Assembly: GCA_023362775.1 (NCBI GenBank)
Contig: JALMGJ010000012.1
Span: 17,931,501-17,995,500 of the forward strand
Length of the DNA: 64,000 nucleotides
Source: Charina bottae
Taxonomy: Eukaryota > Chordata > Lepidosauria > Squamata > Charinaidae
Reading direction: 5' to 3'
The notes beneath the pieces were generated by a model. That model was not told the DNA's origin. It searched no databases and was given only the letters and a program-made list of their open reading frames with translations. Shown here in pieces: positions 1 through 10,960 of the stretch (position 1 is its first letter; each line of letters starts with the position of its first letter). A program made the position numbers and the translations under genes.

Positions 1-2471
1 GTCTTAGATTTAATTGTTTCAGTTGCTGAGAATCAATGGCTGAGCTGGAGAAGACGTATGGTGGTTTATAGAGACCAGCTTTCTTTTGCATTGACGTCTT
101 TAGGCTACAAATTCTATGTATGAAGACTATCCCTAGTGAACTCAGTAGGATTTACTTATGAATAAATACGTATAAGATTGTACAGTCAGAACCAAAATTC
201 TTCTCCAAAACTGACACAAGGAAAACATAGAAAGTTGCTTTGTAATGAGTGAAACCATTGCTAGCTACCCTAAAAGATATTTTCCAGGGTTTCAGGTAAC
301 GATTTTCTCTGGTGATGCCTAGGTGTGCCAAGAACCAAGGGACTATTTAAACCACTGAGTCTAATCTGCTTCTCAGTGGAGGAATCCAGGCTAAAACATC
401 CCAGTCAAACATATCCAATGAAGAAGAGCCCATCAACTCTGTGTGTAGTTGGTCCTATTGTCAAACTGGTCTTATTGTTAGGACTTTTTCCCCCTAGCAT
501 TCAGTTGGAATCTGCCTCCCTATCATTTAAATCCATAATTCTGTGTTCTATCCTCTGGAACAAGAGAGAACGGATCTTCAGCCTCTTCTATGCAACATCC
601 TTCCTGGTATTTGAGGTGTGCAATCATATCTCCACTCAGTCAACTTTTCTCAAAGCTAAACATACTCAGCTTATTCAATGTTTCTTCATAAGTTTTAGTT
701 TTCTAGTCCCCTGACCATCTATCGTCCTTTTCAAAACATGTTCCATTTTAAAAGTCATTCTTAAATCTTGGAGACTGGACACCATGCTCAAATAGGGACC
801 GACCGAAGCAGAAGAGAATGGCATGACTGCTCCCGTAATTTTGAAATTATACTTTTATTGAGGCAGGTCCCAATTGCATATACATTATAGTGGCCCTATC
901 ACACTGCTGATTTGTAAACAGGAGGCAATTTTCCTTTATGTTGACATCAAACCTTGACATCACATGTGGCTGAGAATGCCGTAGCAACTGCAAATGCGTT
1001 GTCAAGGAAACAGCCTTGTGCTCAGCAGGCAAGACCAATGAGGATTAAGCATTGCTATATTCTACTAAGCCTTGGTGACCTTATCGGAAAGCAGCACAAG
1101 CTATTTGGTCTGCACTCTGCAGGTATCCTCTGTCAGAAAAATAATGTGCAGACTAGACTGGCAACTGCACGTTGTGTGACTGAAAGACTGGAAGTGGATT
1201 ATTCGGACAACTGACTGTCTCAGAGGAGAACACGTAAGTGGCATACTTTTTTTAAAGAAAGTAAAACAAAGCTATAAATGACTATTAAGAAATTGGAGTC
1301 AATATATATGTTTGCATTCAGGAAGGGTTACTGATTGCAACTGAAAAAAGTATTTTGCAAAGTATTAATACTTTTGTTTTCTAAAGAGGGAATCTGGACT
1401 TTGAAAGCCACATTTCAGAGAGTTTTGTGAATTAGAAGTAAAATTAATCGTTGAAAGGCGGTACTTAATCCAATATGATGCGGTTTCCTTCCCCAACTTA
1501 ATTGGTCTGAGACCATAAAGAAATGGTTTGTTTTGTATTCCTGCCCCAACTTGGCATCCTTCAGATGTGTTAGACTGCAGTTCCCCCCTTCTCAGTTCCT
1601 CCAGCACATCTGGAAGACCTTATATTAAAGTATTGAGTTAAGGTACTGAATCTGATTTTAGTAAGACCAAATAATATACTCAGCTGCAACAAAGATGCTC
1701 TTCTTCTGAGAAAATATATAATTGCTGAAATAAGCTTGTAGTCAGTATTAGCACCAATTTATTTCAACTTTTTGGTGAAAAGGCACTGAAATGCAAATTT
1801 ATTGTATAATTGTAGGTGAAGAGGTGTATGTTTTGCTGAAACAAATGTGATCCAGTAATACCTCTTTTTAGTATTCAATTACAGCACAAATGCTTTTTGC
1901 TTTCCTTGAGATGTGTCAAAGTTTTAGAATTGCACATTTGACTTTCTTTGTACTTTTGCACTGCATGTAGGAATTCTGATATGGTAGTATCAGAACTCCA
2001 CGCAGCTTCTTATTAGTATATAGCAGAGTAGAAGTGTTCCCATAAACTTGCACAAAGCTTAATCAGTTCAAAACACAAAATAAACACACTTCATGTGTTA
2101 AATGTAAAGTTACATAAAAAAGAGTTTACAAGTTTATTGTAACTCACAGTTCCTTAGTAGAAATGGTCCATGCATGCAAGCAAGTGGTCCTGACCAAACC
2201 CGCAGTCTTCATTAATGCAGCCCTGCTGCATGGAAGTATGAGAAACATGTGCCAGCAGCCATGGCTGGCCACATCCTCCTTGGTGGGAGATTCAAGCAGA
2301 GAGAGGGAAAGAGAAAGTGAACAAGAAACAGGAAACCGGGATTCAGCCCCTCCCACACACAGCAAGTGAGATCAGGTTACAGCAGAGGCTGTCTGTGTGT
2401 GAGACGTGCTTGACTGAAACCTGATCTCTAACACTGCAAGGGGGAGAGTATTGAGATATTGAAGCTAGTTG
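1..2471. other. No recognised feature (intergenic or intronic)
   Basis: I see no gene, RNA or repeat boundary I can support here. Base composition is AT-rich with short open frames only, none with recognisable motifs. The stretch about 2120-2440 has purine-rich and CA/TG-rich patches that could be the remnant of an old LTR, but I find no paired end or target duplication. Confidence 0.5.
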
Positions 2472-2684
2472 TAAAGGTAAAGGTTACCCCCGCACATTTG
2501 TGCAGTCGTGTCCGACTCTAGGGGCCAGTGCTCATCTCCGTTTGTTAGCCGAAGAGCCAGCATTGTCCGAAGATGCTTCCACAGTCATGTGGCTGGCATG
2601 ACACGCACGGAACGCTGTTACGTACCCACCAAAGTGGTACCTATTAATCTACTTGCATTTGCATGCTTTCGAATTGCTAGGTTG
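2472..2684 (-). mobile_element. SINE-A (tRNA-derived SINE, BovB-like 3' end), 5'-truncated
   Basis: The minus strand matches the 3' two thirds of the full-length copy at 16866-17203: the block with gaattgctagg... read in reverse, the tggccacatgac core, the cctagagtcggacacgact terminal block, and the final acctttac repeats (seen here reversed as gtaaaggtaaaggt at the left). The tRNA-like head is missing. This family resembles Sauria-type squamate SINEs; the family name is inferred. Confidence 0.85.
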
Positions 2685-2748
2685 AGCATCACAGAAATGT
2701 TTTGTAGAGAGGGTTCACACATTGCTGGAGCCATAATATGACTTAGGT

Positions 2749-3050
2749 CAGTGCTTTCCAAAGTCCCGCCGTTGGCGACACACCAAAGGTGGTGGCGGCG
2801 CAGCGGTGCACACGGCGGTGGTGTGCACGGTGGTAGTGCACGTGGTGGCGGTGTGCACGGTGGCCTTGTGTTTCGTGGTAAAACCCGGAAGCGCTGATGG
2901 CGCACTGCTGCCATTGCCTCTGCTGCCGCCGCCACATGCGCCACCACTGTTGCCACACGCGCCGCTGCAGGGGTGGCGGTGACGCACCCTCAGCACTTCT
3001 GGGTTTTGTCACAACACACTGTGTCACAACACACAGTTTGGAAAGCTATG
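2749..3050. mobile_element. hAT-like MITE, ctttccaaa family (family C), 302 bp
   Basis: The element begins cagtgctttccaaa and ends tttggaaagctatg, so its ends are inverted repeats. It is flanked by a perfect 8-bp duplication, acttaggt, at 2741-2748 and 3051-3058. Eight-base duplications are the hAT hallmark. The interior is GC-rich, with GGT/GCC-type triplet runs and the shared aaacccggaagcgctgatgg and tgcgacacac-like blocks of the other copies. There is no transposase, so it is non-autonomous. Confidence 0.85.
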
Positions 3051-3058
3051 ACTTAGGT

Positions 3059-3508
3059 GTTCATTTTAATTTGTAAACCATAACTTATAGCTTCACATTT
3101 TGTGAAACCCAGCCAATGGCAGTTTATTAAGCAAACCATGGCTTAGCACAATAGATGAAATTGATTACAGTAGGATCTAATGTCATTCAGACTGTCTTGT
3201 CCATTCTCGTGTTATATTTCCAGTTGGCAACCATTTATCCATAGATAATATCAAGCAGAATTTGATGGGCTACAGAATCCTTTGATACTATAATTCCCCT
3301 TCAAATTTAATCTATGATACAGAGGATGATAGAATGCAAGATGTTTGCAGTGGGAACATCAGAGTTAAATACTTCAAAAGTCCAACTGATTTCAAAGAGA
3401 GAGCTAATCTCCATTGAAATGAGTAGGACTTGGAAGTCCTTTGTGGTTGGCTAGGTCACTGCAATATTATATTTCTTAATAAATCTGTTCATTTTAACTC
3501 CAGTTAAA
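3059..3508. other. No recognised feature
   Basis: AT-rich sequence between the MITE and the first Gypsy element. I see no motif or repeat boundary. Confidence 0.5.
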
Positions 3509-3513
3509 CATGC

Positions 3514-3970
3514 TGTGATGCCCTCAATCCGTTGACTATTAAATCAGAGTTCCTGACACAAGCCACCCAGGGATATGAAGGAATCCTTATTAAAGCCAGT
3601 GATCCATTGCACATTAAAGACTCGAGTGAATCAAGCTCCCGCAACCAACAGTTTAAAATCTCCAAGTCCCCCCCCCCAATTGGGATTCACGGCTCGATTG
3701 CCCTTCCCTTTGTCTCTCAGTTCTCAGATCTTTTTGGGTCCGAATCAACTAATTCGGCAATATCGCCCTTTGATCTATCCTGGGTGCTGAAATGCTCAGT
3801 GCGTCACTTTGATTTACATAGTTTGCAGTTTTGTGAATACGCAATGCCCCTACTTTACACGTCTGGTAGTTTTACTGTCAGGTTCCCCCAAACGACCCTG
3901 TGAGTTTAATGGAGAGGCGGGATGTTCCTTCCTGGTGCCATGGCAGGATGGCATGGATGACATCCTGACA
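3514..3970 (-). repeat. 3' LTR of Gypsy element 1
   Basis: 457 bp, TG...CA ends. It matches 9481-9791 at both ends but has about 145 bp extra in the middle (roughly 3665-3820), which starts with a C-homopolymer. A minus-strand polyadenylation-like signal (tttaataagg region near 3588) is present in both LTRs. Confidence 0.92.
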
Positions 3971-4080
3971 TACCACCCCCTTAAAAATAAATCCCCCGCC
4001 TTTAGCGCTTTATGTACAAAATACAAAAATACATTACACTTCACTCATTGCATAGGTTTCCCTCCCTTTTCTCAAACCCT

Positions 4081-4573
4081 CTATTTCGGCTTGGTTGGGA
4101 ATTTGTCATGAAACTTTTTCACTAAGTTAGGTGCCTGTACATGATGACTGTCCACCCACTCACTCTGAGATCTGGGGAAATGTTTCCACTGTATTAAGTA
4201 CTGCAACCCCCCCACCCCCCAATGCTGTCTGGAGTCTAGTATCTCTTGCAGTTCAAAGTGCTGTTCTCCGTCGACCATTACTGGGTTGTTCTGGGTGCCA
4301 GCGTTCTGAGTCTTTAACTGGTTTCAGCAGACTACAATGAAAAACGGGGTGGACCTTTCTCAAAAGTTTTGGTAGCTGTAATTGTACTGTCACATTGTTG
4401 ATAATTTTGGTGATAGGTAAAGGTCCCATGTATTTTGGACCCAGCTTTTTTGAGGGTTGTGAGGATTTTAGAAACTTTGTAGATAAACACACCTTCTCCC
4501 CCACTTTCAGTTGCCATTCTGGTGCTCTTTTGTGGTCAGTGTATTTCTTGTAAGTTTCTTTGGCGTCCTCCAA
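4081..4573 (-). pseudogene. Gypsy 1 integrase C-terminus and chromodomain fragment
   Basis: Two overlapping minus frames cover the end of pol. The upstream one (4253-4573) carries the post-integrase region with KVGEKVCLSTKFLKSSQPSKK-like and LGPKYMGPLPI residues, the GPY/F-type module of Ty3/Gypsy integrases. The downstream one (4081-4278) reads EILDSRQ..., YLIQWKHFP and EWVDSHHVQAPNLV, which is a chromodomain-type tail. A frame change separates them near 4260. The chromodomain would tether integrase to chromatin. It is inactive because upstream integrase is broken. Confidence 0.85.
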
Positions 4574-4722
4574 CTATATTGTTGGCCACCCATCAGCTAT
4601 GCATTTCATCCACTCATCCAATGGGACAGTTTCGGTTTTATCTTTTGGCAACTCCGGGAATGCCACGAACCCTTGCCGATTCACCACTTGGAAAGTGGGA
4701 AAACCCGTACTCTGGTGTACTG

Positions 4723-4725
4723 AAT

Positions 4726-4777
<52 letters not shown>

Positions 4778-5115
4778 TTTCTATAACCGCCCATCTCCCC
4801 CCATGGGGAACTCTGGGTGGTTCACAATAAATAAGTTAAAATAAGGTTAAAATCTCAAGTATACAATAAAAAATATATTGAAAAATCCAGATGGTAATGG
4901 AATAATTAAAGAAGGACAGTTATAAAATTAGGGGATTAGCCACCCCCATGAGGAACTATCCCTCCCTCCTTCACATGCCAGGCGGCAGAACCAGGTCTTC
5001 AGCTCTTTCCTAAAGGTCTGCTTGGGAGGAAGTCTTTCCCTGAGTTTATTATTACTCCACATTCTGATTCTTTCATCTTCTTTTTTCCAGTCTTGATAGA
5101 GAAAAGCAGAGAAAG
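4723..5115 (-). mobile_element. L2 LINE 3' fragment inserted in Gypsy 1
   Basis: The insertion begins with a (TTTA)n tract (4723-4776), which is the tail of a minus-strand element. Next comes the L2-type 3' end, accgcccatctccccccat...actctgggtgg, then a minus frame with FRKELKTWFCRLACEGG and SWGWLIP. The same residues end the L2 copy at 23167-23382. The Gypsy integrase frame stops before it and resumes after it, so L2 inserted later. A short gaatt repeat may be the target duplication. Confidence 0.85.
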
Positions 5116-5850
5116 AAAGAATTGTTATAAGCCACTTCGGCAAATGGAAGTAGATCCACCCAATTGTCCTGCTGATAGCTGACGTAGCATCTAAGGTACT
5201 GCTCCAACACTTGGTTAGTACATTTACAGCCTCTGTCCGTCTCCGGATAATGGCTGGGGCTTAAGCCTTGTCCCACGCCAATGATCTTTAGGAATGCCCT
5301 CCAAAATTTAGAGGTGAATTGTACACCCCGGTCGCTTATGACTCGTTCAGGGGTCCCATGTAATCTATAAATGTGTTGCACAAACATCTTGGCTAGCTGT
5401 CCTGTATTTGGTATACTAGTGCAAGGAATGAAATGGGCTTGCTTTGAAAATAAATTGGATACTACCCAAATCACTGTCTTCTTGTGGCTCTCTGGTAAAT
5501 CTACTATAAAGTCCATAGCCCTGTTTCCAAGGTTGGGTGGGGCTTGCCACATTCTGCAATAGTCCTCTGGGTTTTCCCCCCACTCTTTTGGACATGGCGC
5601 AGATTGGGCAACTGGCTACATATTTCTCCACGTCTTTGCGAAGGGATGGCCACCAGAATTGCCGCCTCAAAAGATGCAAAGTCTTTAGAAATCCGAAGTG
5701 CCCAGCCAACTTCGCATCATGGCATCTCCCAAGTATTTTCCTTCTCAGGGGCTCTGGAATATACAGCCTATCCCAACTCCACCAGAATTCCTGTTTCTCT
5801 GTCAGGTTTACTTTATTAGTTTGTAACCACACACCAGTTTTTAGCGCCAA
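5073..5850 (-). pseudogene. Gypsy 1 integrase fragment
   Basis: Two minus frames (5416-5850 and 5073-5552) give the integrase N-terminal zinc-binding region (HDAKLAGHFGF, CPICAMSKR; HHCC type) and the catalytic core (MDFIVDLPES with the first aspartate, VISDRGVQFTSKFW with the second, and the later EQYLRCY region). A frameshift near 5480-5540 separates them. The C-terminal part is displaced by the L2 insertion at 4723-5115. Confidence 0.88.
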
Positions 5851-5862
5851 CTGCAGTTCATT

Positions 5863-6579
5863 TCATAAATCCCCTTCTACTGTTAAATTGGGCTTGGACT
5901 TCTGACCCCTTGTGACCACTGCCATCCCCGATTGTTGGGTGGGGATGATAGAATCTATTACCTCTTCCCTCTGGCTGTTGTGTTGTGGTAACTGGGACAA
6001 AACATCGGCCAAAAAGTTCTTTCCCCTGGGTAAGTACTTTAGCGTGAAATTGAATCTACTAAAGAATTGAGCCCATCTAATCTGCTTGGGGTTTAACTTT
6101 CTTGGAATGCGCAGTGCTTCTAAATTCTTGTGATCTGCCCAAACTTTGAAGGGGTGAGCTGCCCCTTCTAGTAAATGCCTCCAATTTATCAAAGCCCAGC
6201 GTGCTGCAAACTCTTCCTTTTCCCATATGTGCCAGCGGTGTTCCTTGTTGGTGAACTTGCAGCAAAGGTATGTGCAAGGTCTCAGTTTCCCCTCCCCATC
6301 CTTTTGTAATAAAATCACTCCAGCAGCGACAACTGATGCATCTACTTGTAGGATTAGGGGTTTCGTGGGGTCAGGGTGGTTTAATACTGGCTCCAAAGTG
6401 AACAACGCCTTCAGCTGTTCAAAAGCCTCTTGGAAGTCTGTTGTCCACTGCAGACTCGCCCCCGGTCTTTTCACCACCTTAGGGTCCCCCTTCCCCTTGG
6501 TCTTTAGCAAATCAGTGAGAGGTAAAGCCACTTGTGCAAAATTGGGGATGAATTGCCGGTAAAACTTTGTGAACCCCAA
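5863..6579 (-). pseudogene. Gypsy 1 RNase H fragment
   Basis: A 238-residue minus frame begins at the RT/RNase H connection (FTKFYRQFIPNFAQVALPL) and continues through RNase H: ILQVDASVVAAGVILLQ contains the first catalytic aspartate, WEKEEFAARWAL the glutamate, and WADHKNLEAL the second aspartate. It ends in the linker to integrase (RGKNFLADVLSQLP). This is the longest uninterrupted part of the element. A frame break near 6580 separates it from RT. Confidence 0.9.
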
Positions 6580-6585
6580 GAAACT

Positions 6586-7358
6586 CTATAGCTGTCTCCT
6601 AATTCGAGGTGGTTCCCAAGCCACCACATCTCGCACCTTTGCCGGATCCATTTCAATCCCTTTGCTTGATACCCGATTCTCCATATAATTTAATTGCTTC
6701 TTATGAAATTCACATTTTGACAATTTCGCATACAATTGATTTTGCAGTAACTGTTTTAGCACTTCCCTCACTAAAGACACATGTTTTTCTATCATTTCAG
6801 TATAAACCAGGATATCATCTAAATAGACTAATACCCCCGGTACAGGAAATCATGTAACACTTCATTTATTAAATGCATGAAGACCCCAGGCCCCCCTCAA
6901 TCCAAAGGGCATTACTAAGTACTCAAAGGACCCCAGCTGGCAATTAAATGCTGTTTTCCACTCATTTCCCTCCCGAATTCGAACTCAGAAGTATGCTTAC
7001 CCTAAGTCTAATTTGGTAAAAATCTTCCCCCTTGATAGGTGGGCTTGCATGTCCTTCATCAGCGGGAAGGGCATTTATTGGAAGTATAGATAGCATTCAA
7101 CCCCTGGTAAACAGTGCACAATCTCAGTGATCCATCCTTCTTGGTTCTGAAAAGAACAGGCGCAGCCATTGATGAAGTGGCCAGGCAAATGAACACTCGT
7201 TCTAAGTTTTTGTCAATGAACTCCTGCAACGCCTCCAGTTCCTTGGGAGTCATGGAGTACAGCTTAGTTCTGGGCAATTCGGCACCTGGTTCCAGTTCTA
7301 TAGCACAGTCCGACTTCCTGTGAGGTGGGAGCTGGTTAGATTCCACTTCTCCAAACAC
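6586..7358 (-). pseudogene. Gypsy 1 reverse transcriptase, broken into frames
   Basis: Fragments at 7059-7358 (SNQLPPHRKSDCAIELEPG, RTKKDGSLRLC) and 6586-6795 (LSKCEFHKKQL, GIEMDPAKVRDV) are the fingers and the distal palm. Between them, the catalytic YLDD box reads in a third frame at about 6805-6831. At least two frameshifts occur. The same landmarks are in one open frame in the second Gypsy element (36375-38723). Confidence 0.88.
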
Positions 7359-7576
7359 CTCTTAAATCTCTGTACTGCACGGGGATGAGATCATCCTCCT
7401 CTCCTGCCACTTCCCCCCAAATCTCGGACACTGAGCCTATTAGCTCAGGCTCATCCTTCCGCTCTCCAGGGGTTAACCCCTTATAAATTCCATCGGCAAA
7501 AGTTAATTGCCCAGTGACCCAATTCACTTGGGGGTTCTGGGCTCGCAACCAAGTTAGTCCCAATACTACAGGTTGA

Positions 7577-7873
7577 TCAGAGGTAGGAGCCACTATAAAT
7601 CAAAGTCTCTTCATGGCTTCCTATTTGCATCTGAACCACTTCGGTGCAATACTCTACTGGGCCCCCTTTCATCTCCGTCCCATCAAGTTGAATGAAACTG
7701 ATGGGCTCTTTCAGCCTTCTCACTTTCAGTCCCAGTCCAGTCACTAGGGCGGGATGCATGAGAGATCTGGTACACTCCGAATCCAACATCCCCACTAGAT
7801 TCATGCTGCCATGACCCCCTAATGTCTCTACCCGTAATCTCACCAGCATTGCTGGGCAATTTCCATTCACCAT
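7577..7873 (-). pseudogene. Gypsy 1 aspartic protease fragment
   Basis: A 98-residue minus frame with the retropepsin-type segment VGMLDSECTRSLMHPALV. The active-site triad is normally DS/TG, and here it reads DSE, so the catalytic loop is altered. A neighbouring frame (7336-7593) carries VVLGLTWLRAQNPQVNW, the conserved ILG-type C-terminal protease motif. Confidence 0.82.
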
Positions 7874-8089
7874 GGAATCTTTGCACCTATTTATAATTGC
7901 CTGCCCTTCAGCGCCGCTTAGAACGGGCTCTCGTCATTTCCCGCTGGCTGGAATTCTTCCCCAGTTGAGTCTCCTTCCAATAGGGCTTCACAAACCCTTC
8001 CCTCTGTCATGGCGGCCGCAGCTCCTATGGTCTTCACCCCCGAGATCCTTGCACCGTTCTCCCTCACTTGGTTCGTTTTGGGGTTGTAG

Positions 8090-9080
8090 ATTGCGGGCAG
8101 CCGGTGATGCGATGACCCTCCTTGCCACATTTAAAGCATAGCCCCTTCTTAGCCCGCTACTCCTTCTCTTCGCCCCACGACTTATGAGCTCCCTGTCTTT
8201 CCGAAGGAAGGGTTGGCGGCGCTGGTCGCTTCCCCATTGGTTGGGCTCGTTGCTGTCTCTTGAAGTGAATTTGCATGTCTTCTACTTCGCCGGTGAGAGA
8301 AATACATCCTCTTAGGGTCCCAGGGTCCCCCCTTGCTAGGGAGCACTCTAGGATCTCTGGGTGCAATCCCCCTTGGAAGTACTCAATTTTCAGTGATTCC
8401 GGCCAGTCTGTCAGCTTCCCAGCCAGCCTCCTGAGTTCCGTGGCGTTCTCTGAGACTGACCTGCTTCCTTGTTTAATATGCTGTAAGCTGGTCTTGGCTC
8501 TTAACTTAGAGAGGGGATCTTCAAACCTATCCCTCAGAGTGCTCATGAAACTCTCAAAATCCTCTAGCTCTGGAGAGTCTGAGTTGTGCAATTCTACGAG
8601 CCAATCCACTGCTTTGCCCTCAAGATGGGTTGAAATGTACCACACCTTGGAGCCTTCGGTGGGAAAAGACCCCTCACATTCTGCCATGAATCATCTCACG
8701 TGGGTTAGGAAGCAGGCCAGCCTTTTAGGGTCTCCAGCGAACCTCACCCTCAAGTCCCTCACCCCAAATGACCCGTCTGCACTCGGGATCTGTCTTGTTG
8801 CCCCGGTTTGGGTTCAGCCATGGGGGTGAGCGGTTACCAACCTGGTCACCCTGCGGCCTCCCTCCGTTTCGGATTCATCGCTCTCTCCTTCCGAGGATGT
8901 CTGTTCTTTTGTCACCGTTGTGCTGGTCATCGTCCCCCCCAGCTCAGTTTCTGAAGGAGCTGCTCGACCGCTTCCTGCAGGTCAGATACGCGCTCTCCTA
9001 CGGAACTAATCTCTTGTTCCATTTTCTCCATCCGCTGCTCCGAGGTCGATCACTTGGAGCGGGAGCCTCTTTCTCGCGTA
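8090..9080 (-). pseudogene. Gypsy 1 gag fragment with zinc knuckle
   Basis: The minus frame 8157-8687 has the retrotransposon gag capsid fold signature (WYISTHLEGKAVDWLVEL, LRDRFEDPLSKLRAK, GGLHPEILECSLARG). Downstream, around 8096-8152 on the minus strand in another frame, is a CCHC zinc knuckle: CFKCGKEGHRITGC. Upstream sequence to about 9080 resembles the gag N-terminus but is broken. Gag would form the particle and bind RNA. Confidence 0.85.
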
Positions 9081-9480
9081 GTCACCCACTGGTTTGGATT
9101 CATCTCCACACTTCCTCCCACCTCCAGGGGCCAAGTAGGCTTGCTTCTTTTTGTTGCCCTGGATTGAGTCGCACTCTTGAGGTCAGTTGGGACTTTTGGC
9201 TTGACTCCCTGCTCCTCCAGTCATCCCCTGGCCTCTTGCCTGGTTGAGTTCATTGGGGTTTTGAATTTTGCCTCTCCCCCTTCTCTCCCACTCGGCAAGC
9301 TGCCTTCTCGCGCTGAGCACTCCCGTGCACTCTGGCCAGAGTCCTCTTCTCCTTCGTCTTCCCCATCTCCCCCTCCCGATACCAGAGGGGTTCCCACGGG
9401 TTCTGGATATTCCATTTGTGGACCTTTCTCAGTAAACCTAGAGTTTTCCGGTAAGGTCGCCATACTGACCCGAGTCTTTC

Positions 9481-9791
9481 TGTGATGCCCTCGATCTGTT
9501 GACTATTAAATCAGAGTTCCTGACACAAGCCACTCAGGGATATGAAGGAATCTTTATTAAAGCCAGTGATCCATTGCACATTAAAGACTTGAGTGAATCA
9601 AGCTCCCGCAACCAACAGTTTAAAATCTGTTTGTAAAAATAGTTTGTAGTTCTGTGAATACACCAAACCCCTACTTTACACGTCTGGTAGTTTTACTGTC
9701 AGGCACCCCCAAACGACCCTGTGAGTTTAATGGAGTGGTGGGATGTTCCTTCCTGGCGCCATGGCAGGATGGCATGGATGACATCCTGACA
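9481..9791 (-). repeat. 5' LTR of Gypsy element 1
   Basis: 311 bp, TG...CA ends, matches the other LTR except for an internal gap near 9628-9645. The sequence just inside (9480 leftward on the minus strand) does not begin with a standard TGG primer-binding site, so I cannot assign the tRNA primer. Confidence 0.92.
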
Positions 9792-9796
9792 CATGC

Positions 9797-10384
9797 CCTT
9801 GTACGAATGTTCATGGCACAAAATATATTGCTTCTACAAAAAAGAAAGTAGTTTACACAGGGTATTTTCCCTTTTCAGTTTAGGGATTATTCTGATGTAG
9901 GAGTTCATTGTATGACATCCTAGAATTGAATTTATGTCTGCTATATGCAGCTTAGCAAACCCCCAGAAAGCCGTGCATTTTGACAATTTACTTCAGTCTC
10001 TCAGCATCCCAGCTGCAGAAAGTCCAGCGTAATTCTTTCTTGCCACACATATTTTCACTGTGTTTCTTACTTCACTTTATTCATGTATCGTAACAATGGG
10101 TCATCCTGATACCTGCATTTAATCCCCCCACGCGTGGGATGGTTTCTGGAACATAGGGCTATGTTGATATGCAGGCAAGCACACATTCATGCTTTTAATT
10201 TAGAAAGATAAAAATTATTTTAAAAGAGGTCTAAAACAGCTCCAGGTCAAATAAGTACCCATGATACTAATTAAATTGCTTTTTTTCCAACAGCCTAGCA
10301 TAGAAGGTGCTGTGTAGAACTTAAACATGATGGTTTCAGAATTGGTATTAGGTATCTCCAACAAGCCATGTATTTATGGGTTAT
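9797..10384. other. No recognised feature
   Basis: AT-rich sequence. The end at about 10376-10420 contains a TTTA-rich tract that belongs to the tail of the SINE-B copy. Confidence 0.5.
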
Positions 10385-10960
10385 TTATTTACTATTTATT
10401 TATTTATTTTCTATCCCGCCTTTATTATTTTATATTGTTATTTTTATAAATAACTCAAGGTGGCAAACATACCTAATACTCCTTCCTCCTCCTATTTTCC
10501 CCACAACAGCAACCCTGTGCAGTGAGTTGGGCTGAGAGAGAGGGACTGGCCCAAGGTCACCCAGCCGGCTTTCATGCCTAAGGCAGGACTAGAACTCTCA
10601 GTCTCCTGGTTTCCCATTGGCTCCTTCCCAGGGCTGAGAGAGAGTGACTGGCCCAAAGTCACCCAGCCAGCTTTCATGCCTCAGGCGGGACTAGAACTCT
10701 CAGTCTCCTGGTTTCCCATTGGCTCCTTCCCAGGGCTGAGAGAGAGTGACTGGCCCAAAGTCACCCAGCCGGCTTTCATGCCTAAGGCGGGACTAGAACT
10801 CTCAGTCTCCTGGTTTCCCATTGGCTCCTTCCCAGGGCTGAGAGAGAGGGACTGGCCCAAGGTCACCCAGCCGGCTTCCATGCCTAAGGCGGGACTAGAA
10901 CTCACAGACCCCTGGTTTCTAGCCCGTTGTCTTAACCACTAGACCAAATTGGCTCTGACT
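10385..10960 (-). mobile_element. SINE-B (tRNA-headed SINE) with four internal 102-bp units
   Basis: The minus strand starts agagccaatttggtctagtgg (tRNA A-box-like head near 10955) and contains the B-box-like gttctagtcccgcc. It ends with the MIR/L2-like caacctcacagggttg-type region and a TAAATAAA-rich tail. The internal segment ggctgagagagag...ggctccttccca is repeated: unit starts are at 10529, 10632, 10734 and 10836, a period of 102-103 bp. Related copies are at 22536, 44045 and 63063. Confidence 0.85.
10529..10937. repeat. 102-bp tandem repeat, 4 units
   Basis: Units are nearly identical and contain the SINE-B B-box region. Because 102 is divisible by three, both strands show long repetitive open frames; these are artefacts, not proteins. 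Confidence 0.9.

Larger units (their letters stand above)
3514..9791 (-). mobile_element. Ty3/Gypsy LTR retrotransposon, complete but degenerate
   Basis: Two related LTRs (3514-3970 and 9481-9791) both begin tgtgatgccctc and end catcctgaca on the plus strand. The flanking 5 bp are identical, catgc at 3509-3513 and 9792-9796, so this is one complete insertion of 6,278 bp. Read on the minus strand the order is gag, protease, RT, RNase H, integrase, chromodomain, which is the Ty3/Gypsy order. A purine-rich tract just inside the 3' LTR (about 3971-3985, reading aagggggtggta on the minus strand) is the likely polypurine tract. Multiple stops and frameshifts break the frames, and an L2 fragment interrupts the integrase region. 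It cannot encode an intact polyprotein. Confidence 0.95.

Noticed and set aside
325..714. 129-codon plus frame near the start
   Set aside because: No recognisable motif, no codon bias I can see, no splice context.
2618..3027. Histidine/alanine-rich frames
   Set aside because: GC-rich interior of the family C MITE, defined by its ends and duplication.
10529..10937. CRISPR-like repeats
   Set aside because: No spacers; SINE-derived tandem.
10574..10942. 122-codon frame with a 34-residue repeat
   Set aside because: The 102-bp SINE-B repeat is divisible by three, which creates the frame.
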